Positions 26,548-32,038 of a DNA stretch of 32,038 bases are shown here, in pieces. The stretch is from Flavobacteriaceae bacterium (GTDB lineage: Bacteria > Bacteroidota > Bacteroidia > Flavobacteriales > Flavobacteriaceae): the NCBI GenBank assembly GCA_009886265.1, contig QXZR01000080.1:1-32038 (forward strand), read 5' to 3'. How positions within the stretch are numbered: position 1 is the first letter of the stretch; each line of letters begins with the position of its first letter. A program made the position numbers and the translations under genes. The notes beneath the pieces were generated by a model. That model was given only the letters and a program-made list of their open reading frames with translations, was not told the origin of the DNA and ran no database searches.

Positions 26548-27320
26548 TGGACTTTCTTTTCACCCCAGAGGCCTTATCGGCATTGCTTACCCTGACATTT
26601 CTCGAAATTATCTTGGGAATTGATAATATCGTATTCATTTCCATCGTAGTTGGCAAGCTACCAGAAGGAAAGCGCGCAAGAGCAACCAATATTGGACTCG
26701 TGTTGGCCCTAGTGCTTCGTATTATCCTACTGTTTACCATCACTTGGGTCATTGCCATGAAAAATAGCCTTTTCTCGATAGACACAACCCAATTAAGTGC
26801 TGAAATCAATGGGCAATCGCTGGTGTTATTTGCAGGAGGTTTGTTCTTACTCTACAAAAGTACCAAGGAGATACATGAAAAAATTGATCACGCTGGAGAA
26901 AAAGACAAAGAAGTAGCAAATAAAGCAGCCAATACCATGGGGCGCATATTGCTTCAAATCATTCTTATTGATGCTGTTTTCTCTGTAGATTCTATATTAA
27001 CGGCTGTTGGTATGACAAGCGGCATTAACGGTGCACTTTGGATTATGATTATTGCGGTTGTGATTTCCATATTAGCGATGATGATATTTGCACATCCCGT
27101 CACCCGTTTTGTGCACAAACATCCGTCTTTACAGATTTTAGCCCTTTCGTTCCTTATTTTGATTGGCTTTATGCTTATTGCAGAAGGCGCGCATTTGGCC
27201 GATATGCAAGTTATGGGGCAAAACATTGGAAATATTCCCAAAGGCTATCTGTACTTTGCCATTGCTTTTTCGTTGGTAGTGGAGTTTTTAAACATGCGCT
27301 TTCGCAAGAAGAAAGACTAG
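26547..27320 (+). CDS. TerC family integral membrane protein
   Basis: The 257-residue protein has about seven hydrophobic segments and the two TerC repeats: TFLEIILGIDNIVFISIVV near residue 18 and ILLQIILIDAVFSVDSILT near 133. These hold conserved acidic residues inside the membrane. TerC-family proteins have been linked to manganese export and metal loading of exported enzymes; the specific substrate here is inference. It is last in the XRE-lipoprotein-TerC run. Its stop lies 2 bp from the end of convergent parC, leaving no room for a terminator. Confidence 0.92.
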   Translation: MDFLFTPEALSALLTLTFLEIILGIDNIVFISIVVGKLPEGKRARATNIGLVLALVLRIILLFTITWVIAMKNSLFSIDTTQLSAEINGQSLVLFAGGLFLLYKSTKEIHEKIDHAGEKDKEVANKAANTMGRILLQIILIDAVFSVDSILTAVGMTSGINGALWIMIIAVVISILAMMIFAHPVTRFVHKHPSLQILALSFLILIGFMLIAEGAHLADMQVMGQNIGNIPKGYLYFAIAFSLVVEFLNMRFRKKKD

Positions 27321-27322
27321 TG

Positions 27323-29905
27323 CTACAGGTCTAGAGTAATTTGACCTTCATCGTCATCTGTTGGCGGTTCCACCTCTTCTACTACTGTTTCAATTTCTGC
27401 AGTTTCAACTTCGGGTTCTGGCGTATACGGCAATGGATCGTTCGCTTCGATGCGTTTTAATTTTTCAGTTGTCAACTGGTTGCCCATGGCCTTGATTCCT
27501 TTAGGCGATATAAAATCTTCAAACGATACTTGTTGTGGTGGTTTGGCCTCGCCACCTCTTGGCTTAATAAACTGAAGGGTACATACGGGTCGCCAATATG
27601 TTGAAAACCATATTAGTTCGATCTTATTGCCTTCTTTAATAAATACTTCTTCTTTGTCTGCTGCTTCTATCAAAAAACGCTTACCAAAATATTTGTCTTT
27701 GATACCATCGTGATAAACCGCTGACAGCGGTTTTTTAGGCGCCCATTTTTCTAATACCAACATATCGGGTGGGAAATGCATACCCAAATCTGGAATTTGT
27801 GTTTTTACCTTCCCTGATTTTGTCACAATTAGTAGGCGGTCTTCGCCTCTGAATGCGCCGAGTAAACGCCCGCGTTCGTCGGCATTGAGTCGTTGTACGG
27901 TTTCGTCAAACCAGATATCACGGGGTTTGAGGGTTGACACCCCTTCTTCTTTGAGGTCTACACGTTTTAAAGCATATTTGGTCACCGTGTTACCACGTAC
28001 TCCTCTGCCCTTTACGACAAGGTCTGCAAAGTCCAGATCCCATTTTAGTTTTTTGATTGAACCGCTGTGTCGCAAGTGAATGGTAACAATCTCTGCTTCG
28101 CCATTTGGATTGGCAGAGAAGTAATGCACCTTTGACTGCGGACTTCCGTTGGTAAGATCGTAGTGTTTATCTCTGGTTACGCCAGTAACCGCAAAACGTT
28201 TGATATAGGAAGTACCCCCTTTACCATCTTGGTAAATCATGTTGTAGATGGTGCGTTTGTCTTTCTTTTTGAAAACAGCCACGTGGATGATGTTTTTGCC
28301 AACAAAAGTCTTGCTTTCCACCTTGGTAACCATCATTTTTCCATCTGCCGTAAAGACAATAACATCATCGATATCGGCACAATCCGTTACGTATTCTTCA
28401 CGACGCAAGGAAGTGCCCACAAAACCTTCTTCCCGGCTTACATAGAGCTTGGTATTGCGCATAACGACCTTACGTGCATCTACATCGGCAAATACACTTA
28501 GTTCTGTTTTTCTTTCTTTACCAGCCCCGTAAGTCTTTTTAAGCCTTTTGAAGTAATCAATGGCAAATTCAACAATATGAGCCAAATGGTAGCGCACTTC
28601 GTCTAGTTCTGCTTCAAGAGCTTCTATTTTTTGTTGCGCCTTATCCAAATCAAATTTTGAGATACGCTTGATGCGTATTTCGGTAAGTCGCACCACATCA
28701 TCATCGGTAACGGCACGTTTTAGGTTTACGGCATAAGGTGCTAGTCCACTGTGAATGGCAGTAAGAACGCCTTCCCATGTCTCCACTTCCTCAATATCAC
28801 GGTAGATGCGCTTTTCTATAAAAATACGCTCTAGGGATGCAAAATGCCATTGTGCTTCAAGTTCGTCTTGCTTTACTTCAAGTTCTGCTCTCAACAAGTC
28901 TAAAGTGTGATCGGTGGAGCGGCGTAGCATTTCCGAAACCCCAATAAAATTGGGTTTGTTGTTTTCAATCACGCAGCCCAAAGGCGATATAGACGTTTCA
29001 CAAGCCGTAAAGGCAAACAATGCATCTATGGTTTTGTCAGGCGACACATTGGGGGGTAGTTGTATTTTTATTTCAACATCCGCCGCTGTGTTGTCTTCAA
29101 TCTTTTTGATTTTGATTTTCCCTTTCTCATTTGCCTTTAGAATGGAATCAATAAGCGAAGATGTGGTTGTAGAAAATGGAATCTCGTTAATGATAAGGGT
29201 TTGCTTGTCAACTTGCGCAATGCGTGCACGTACACGTATTTTACCGCCCCTAAGACCGTCGTTATAGTTGTCTGCATCCATCACGCCTCCCGTAGGGAAA
29301 TCAGGCACGATAGTGAACCTTTTGCCTTGTAGGTGTTTTACAGAGGCATCTATAAGCTCGTTAAAGTTGTGTGGCAGTATTTTGGTTGACAATCCAACGG
29401 CAATCCCTTCGCCCCCTTGCGCCAAGAGCATTGGAAACTTCACTGGCAGTGAAATGGGTTCCTTTTTACGGCCATCATACGAGAGTTGCCATTGGGTAAC
29501 CTTTGGGCTATAGACCACTTCCAAAGCAAATTTTGATAGTCTTGCTTCAATATATCGCGAAGCTGCTGCAGAATCTCCAGTGAGGATATTTCCCCAGTTT
29601 CCTTGCATGTCAATCAACAGGTCTTTCTGACCAATTTGTACCATGGCATCTGCAATAGACGCATCACCGTGTGGGTGGTATTGCATGGTATGTCCAACAA
29701 TGTTAGCTACTTTGTTGTAGCGCCCATCGTCTAGGTCCTTCATGGAATGCAGAATACGACGTTGAACGGGCTTAAACCCATCTTCAATCGCAGGAACGGC
29801 ACGCTCCAAAATCACATAAGAAGCATAGTCAAGGAACCAGTCCTTGTACATACCCGTTACCCGAATAAGCTGATCGTCGGGATTATGTTCTAATTCCTCG
29901 TTCAT
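27323..29905 (-). CDS. parC: DNA topoisomerase IV subunit A
   Basis: This 860-residue type IIA topoisomerase breakage-reunion subunit acts with ParE to decatenate chromosomes. The N-terminal winged-helix/tower region includes [10 protein letters not shown] (47-56) and active-site Tyr118 in [12 protein letters not shown]. The quinolone-determining segment reads [13 protein letters not shown], with Ala82 where E. coli ParC has Ser80 and Asp86 where it has Glu84. A coiled coil (about 435-480) and a beta-pinwheel-like C-terminal domain follow, ending in an acidic, Glu-rich tail. It is ParC rather than GyrA by its short, divergent C-terminal domain and its coupling to parE (ATGA overlap). Confidence 0.93.
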   Translation of the reverse strand: MNEELEHNPDDQLIRVTGMYKDWFLDYASYVILERAVPAIEDGFKPVQRRILHSMKDLDDGRYNKVANIVGHTMQYHPHGDASIADAMVQIGQKDLLIDMQGNWGNILTGDSAAASRYIEARLSKFALEVVYSPKVTQWQLSYDGRKKEPISLPVKFPMLLAQGGEGIAVGLSTKILPHNFNELIDASVKHLQGKRFTIVPDFPTGGVMDADNYNDGLRGGKIRVRARIAQVDKQTLIINEIPFSTTTSSLIDSILKANEKGKIKIKKIEDNTAADVEIKIQLPPNVSPDKTIDALFAFTACETSISPLGCVIENNKPNFIGVSEMLRRSTDHTLDLLRAELEVKQDELEAQWHFASLERIFIEKRIYRDIEEVETWEGVLTAIHSGLAPYAVNLKRAVTDDDVVRLTEIRIKRISKFDLDKAQQKIEALEAELDEVRYHLAHIVEFAIDYFKRLKKTYGAGKERKTELSVFADVDARKVVMRNTKLYVSREEGFVGTSLRREEYVTDCADIDDVIVFTADGKMMVTKVESKTFVGKNIIHVAVFKKKDKRTIYNMIYQDGKGGTSYIKRFAVTGVTRDKHYDLTNGSPQSKVHYFSANPNGEAEIVTIHLRHSGSIKKLKWDLDFADLVVKGRGVRGNTVTKYALKRVDLKEEGVSTLKPRDIWFDETVQRLNADERGRLLGAFRGEDRLLIVTKSGKVKTQIPDLGMHFPPDMLVLEKWAPKKPLSAVYHDGIKDKYFGKRFLIEAADKEEVFIKEGNKIELIWFSTYWRPVCTLQFIKPRGGEAKPPQQVSFEDFISPKGIKAMGNQLTTEKLKRIEANDPLPYTPEPEVETAEIETVVEEVEPPTDDDEGQITLDL

Positions 29906-31752
29906 GATTCTACTTTATCTAGCTCCACTTTAAGGTTATCGATGATAAACTCCTGTCTTTTGGGTGTATTCTTACCCATATAGAACGATAACAATTCGTC
30001 TATGGTCATGTTTTTGTCTAACATAACGGGGTCTAGGCGGATATCATCACCGATAAAGTGTTTAAATTCATCTGGAGAAATCTCCCCCAATCCCTTAAAT
30101 CGAGTAATCTCTGCTTGTTTGCCCAATTCTTCAAGTGCATTTACACGCTCTTGCTCGGAATAACAGTAGATGGTTTTCTTTTTGTTACGCACCCTAAAAA
30201 GAGGTGTTTGTAAAATATACAGATGACCATCTTTGATGAGCTCTGGGAAAAATTGCAAAAAGAACGTTATCAATAATAGCCTAATGTGCATACCATCAAC
30301 ATCGGCATCGGTGGCAATTACGATATTGTTATAGCGCAAATCTTCCATGCTTTCCTCAATGTTGAGTGCTGCTTGTAAGAGGTTAAACTCCTCATTTTCG
30401 TAAACAATTTTCTTGGACATCCCATAGGAGTTCAAGGGTTTCCCACGAAGACTAAATACCGCCTGTGTGTTAACATCCCTAGATTTGGTAATGGAACCAC
30501 TCGCCGAATCTCCTTCTGTAATAAACAAGGTGGAATCCAAACGTCTATCCTTTTTGATATCGCCCAAATGCACACGGCAATCTCTAAGTTTTTTGTTGTG
30601 AAGGCTGGCTTTTTTAGCTCGATCACGCGCCAACTTACGAATACCAGACAACTCTTTTCGCTCTTTTTCGGCTTGCAGTATTTTGCGTTGTAGTGCCTCG
30701 GCAGTAGGTGGATTTTTGTGTAAGAAATTATCCAATTGTTTGCCGACAAAATCATTGATATAAGTACGTACCGTAGGCAAGTTGCCCCCCATTTCCGTTG
30801 AGCCCAACTTGGTTTTGGTTTGAGATTCAAACACAGGTTCCATTACCTTAATACTGATGGCAGATATGATGGATTTACGAATGTCAGACGCGTCGTACTG
30901 CTTGCCGTAATACTCTCTGATGGTTTTGACCAAAGCCTCTCTAAAAGCGGTTTGGTGGGTTCCTCCTTGAGTGGTGTGCTGCCCGTTTACAAAAGAATGG
31001 TATTCTTCGTTGTATTGGGTTTTGCTGTGCGTAATGGCCACTTCAATATCGTCTCCTTTGAGATGCACAACTGGATAGAGAAAGTCCTCGGTGTTGTTGT
31101 TGTCTTCAAGTAAGTCTTTTAGTCCGTTTTGTGAAACAAACTTTTCACCATTGAATACGATGGTCAAGCCCGGATTTAGGTAAACATAGTATTTGAGCAT
31201 CTTAGCTACGTACTCATGGCGGTAGCGGTATTTTTTAAAGATGCTGTCGTCTGGAATAAAGTAAACTTGGGTTCCATTGCGCTTTGAAGACGAAAGAACC
31301 TCAGTTTCTTCTTCAAGATTACCTTGGTTGAAGCGTGCTTGCTTCATCTGACCTTCACGGATGGAATAAACCGTAAACTCATTGGAGAGTGCGTTAACTG
31401 CCTTTGTTCCTACGCCGTTTAGTCCAACAGATTTTTTAAAGGCGCGACTATCGTACTTACCTCCCGTGTTCATTTTGGAAACCACATCTACGACCTTACC
31501 TAGCGGTATGCCACGTCCGTAATCACGCACGCCTACCTTGCCGTCCTTAATGGTGATTTCAATGGTTTTTCCAGCGCCCATCACAAACTCATCTATGCTG
31601 TTGTCGAGTACTTCTTTAAGTAAAATATAGATGCCGTCATCTGGTGAGGAGCCATCACCAAGCTTTCCAATATACATCCCAGGACGCATACGGATATGCT
31701 CCTTCCAATCGAGGGATCGTATATTATCTTCGTTGTATTGGGTTTGGGCCAT
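29902..31752 (-). CDS. parE: DNA topoisomerase IV subunit B
   Basis: The ATPase subunit of topoisomerase IV has 616 residues. The GHKL domain shows [13 protein letters not shown] (catalytic Glu and Mg-binding Asn near 47-51), [11 protein letters not shown] and [13 protein letters not shown]. The transducer domain runs to about residue 390. The TOPRIM domain has [12 protein letters not shown] and [16 protein letters not shown], the metal-binding acid cluster. The C-terminal [20 protein letters not shown] is typical. The ATG at 31752 gives [20 protein letters not shown], a normal start. An imperfect -7 box, TTTCTTTG (31808-31801), lies about 48 nt upstream. Confidence 0.95.
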   Translation of the reverse strand: MAQTQYNEDNIRSLDWKEHIRMRPGMYIGKLGDGSSPDDGIYILLKEVLDNSIDEFVMGAGKTIEITIKDGKVGVRDYGRGIPLGKVVDVVSKMNTGGKYDSRAFKKSVGLNGVGTKAVNALSNEFTVYSIREGQMKQARFNQGNLEEETEVLSSSKRNGTQVYFIPDDSIFKKYRYRHEYVAKMLKYYVYLNPGLTIVFNGEKFVSQNGLKDLLEDNNNTEDFLYPVVHLKGDDIEVAITHSKTQYNEEYHSFVNGQHTTQGGTHQTAFREALVKTIREYYGKQYDASDIRKSIISAISIKVMEPVFESQTKTKLGSTEMGGNLPTVRTYINDFVGKQLDNFLHKNPPTAEALQRKILQAEKERKELSGIRKLARDRAKKASLHNKKLRDCRVHLGDIKKDRRLDSTLFITEGDSASGSITKSRDVNTQAVFSLRGKPLNSYGMSKKIVYENEEFNLLQAALNIEESMEDLRYNNIVIATDADVDGMHIRLLLITFFLQFFPELIKDGHLYILQTPLFRVRNKKKTIYCYSEQERVNALEELGKQAEITRFKGLGEISPDEFKHFIGDDIRLDPVMLDKNMTIDELLSFYMGKNTPKRQEFIIDNLKVELDKVES

Positions 31753-31907
31753 GGTTTGCTAATTTAAAGCATCAACCTATAAAATTAAAGCACGACCAAA
31801 CAAAGAAATTAACAATTAAGAAGGGGAATTGTTGAAACATCCTAATCGTGGATATTCTAAATATTTTTGGTTTTGTTTCGAACAAATGCTTAAATATAAA
31901 AGCACCT

Positions 31908-31950
31908 CCCCCCCATTCGACAAGCTCAGGGGGCGTTCGACATGCTCAGG
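31908..31950. repeat. Tandem TTCGACAAGCTCAGG repeat with C/G hairpin
   Basis: TTCGACAAGCTCAGG (31916-31930) recurs as TTCGACATGCTCAGG (31936-31950), 14 of 15 identical with a 20-bp period. A run of seven C (31908-31914) can pair with five G (31929-31933) around the first copy. This motif resembles a dispersed intergenic repeat I recall from many Bacteroidota genomes; copy number here cannot be judged. Confidence 0.6.
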
Positions 31951-31971
31951 TACTGGTTATTTTTAATAAAG

Positions 31972-32012
31972 ACTTGTTGGCCTGCCCGAAGTTTAGGCGC
32001 CTACCGGCAAGT
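31972..32012. repeat. REP-like hairpin
   Basis: ACTTGTTGG (31972-31980) pairs with CCGGCAAGT (32004-32012) over 9 bp, including two G-U pairs, around a GC-rich loop containing CCTGCCCG and GGCGCCTA. There is no T tract on the plus strand immediately after it, so a repeat or mRNA-end structure is more likely than a simple terminator. Confidence 0.45.
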
Positions 32013-32038
32013 AATATGCCAATTTTTATTAACTTTAC

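Larger units (their letters stand above)
31753..32038. other. Non-coding region upstream of parE
   Basis: No credible gene is visible. The left part carries the parE promoter region. A 6-bp inverted repeat TTTGTT-tcg-AACAAA lies at 31872-31886. The right part contains the repeats and hairpins at 31908-32012. The next gene to the right is outside the window. Confidence 0.55.

Noticed and set aside
31916-31950. Repeat pair as a phage attachment site
   Set aside because: There is no integrase, tRNA or phage gene nearby; the motif looks like a dispersed intergenic repeat.

Overview
The window looks like a chromosomal segment of a member of the Bacteroidota, most likely Flavobacteriales. Evidence: a PorX-type response regulator (REC plus PglZ), an LpxC-FabZ fusion, fused HisIE and HisB, ParC/ParE proteins of Flavobacteria-like form, Bacteroidota -7 promoter elements (TAnnTTTG) and almost no Shine-Dalgarno sequences. 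No phage, transposase, CRISPR array, rRNA or tRNA is visible. The content is core metabolism and envelope biogenesis, tightly packed, with many 1-8 nt gene overlaps.

Layout, left to right. (1) 39-1937, minus strand: an M61 lipoprotein peptidase, bounded on both sides by the same AT-rich short tandem repeat. (2) 2123-9079, minus strand: a complete histidine operon in the order hisG-D-C-B-H-A-F-IE. A classical attenuator precedes it: a 17-residue leader peptide with three His codons (9148-9201), a pause hairpin and a 10-bp intrinsic terminator (9094-9124). (3) 9235-16687, minus strand: an envelope and housekeeping cluster, HD-domain phosphohydrolase, lpxD, lpxC-fabZ, lpxA, efp, sucD, fabG and an SPFH/prohibitin-like protein. 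(4) 16719-19005, plus strand: porX, tsaE and a small membrane protein, divergent from the HD gene. (5) 18995-20155, minus strand: proline dehydrogenase, with an apparent TTG start. (6) 20234-21286, plus strand: aroB, overlapping tail-to-tail with ppc (PEP carboxylase, minus strand), which is preceded by an Lrp/AsnC regulator. (7) 24407-27320: an M14 carboxypeptidase (minus strand) divergent from an XRE-family regulator (plus strand). The spacer holds at least four copies of a GTTTACAATTGTAAAC-like palindrome that sit on the promoters and start codons. A small lipoprotein and a TerC-family membrane protein follow the regulator. (8) 27323-31752, minus strand: parC and parE. (9) 31753-32038: a non-coding end with short dispersed repeats and hairpins.

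How it works together. The his operon is a self-contained ten-step pathway switched by ribosome stalling on His codons. The lpx/fabZ/fabG genes link fatty-acid elongation to lipid A synthesis. PorX points to type IX secretion elsewhere in the genome. Lrp next to ppc suggests amino-acid-sensitive control of anaplerosis. The two most interesting regulatory structures are the his attenuator, apparently read from a leaderless mRNA, and the multi-site operator between the M14 peptidase and the XRE regulator. All family assignments come from reading motifs by eye; no database search was run.
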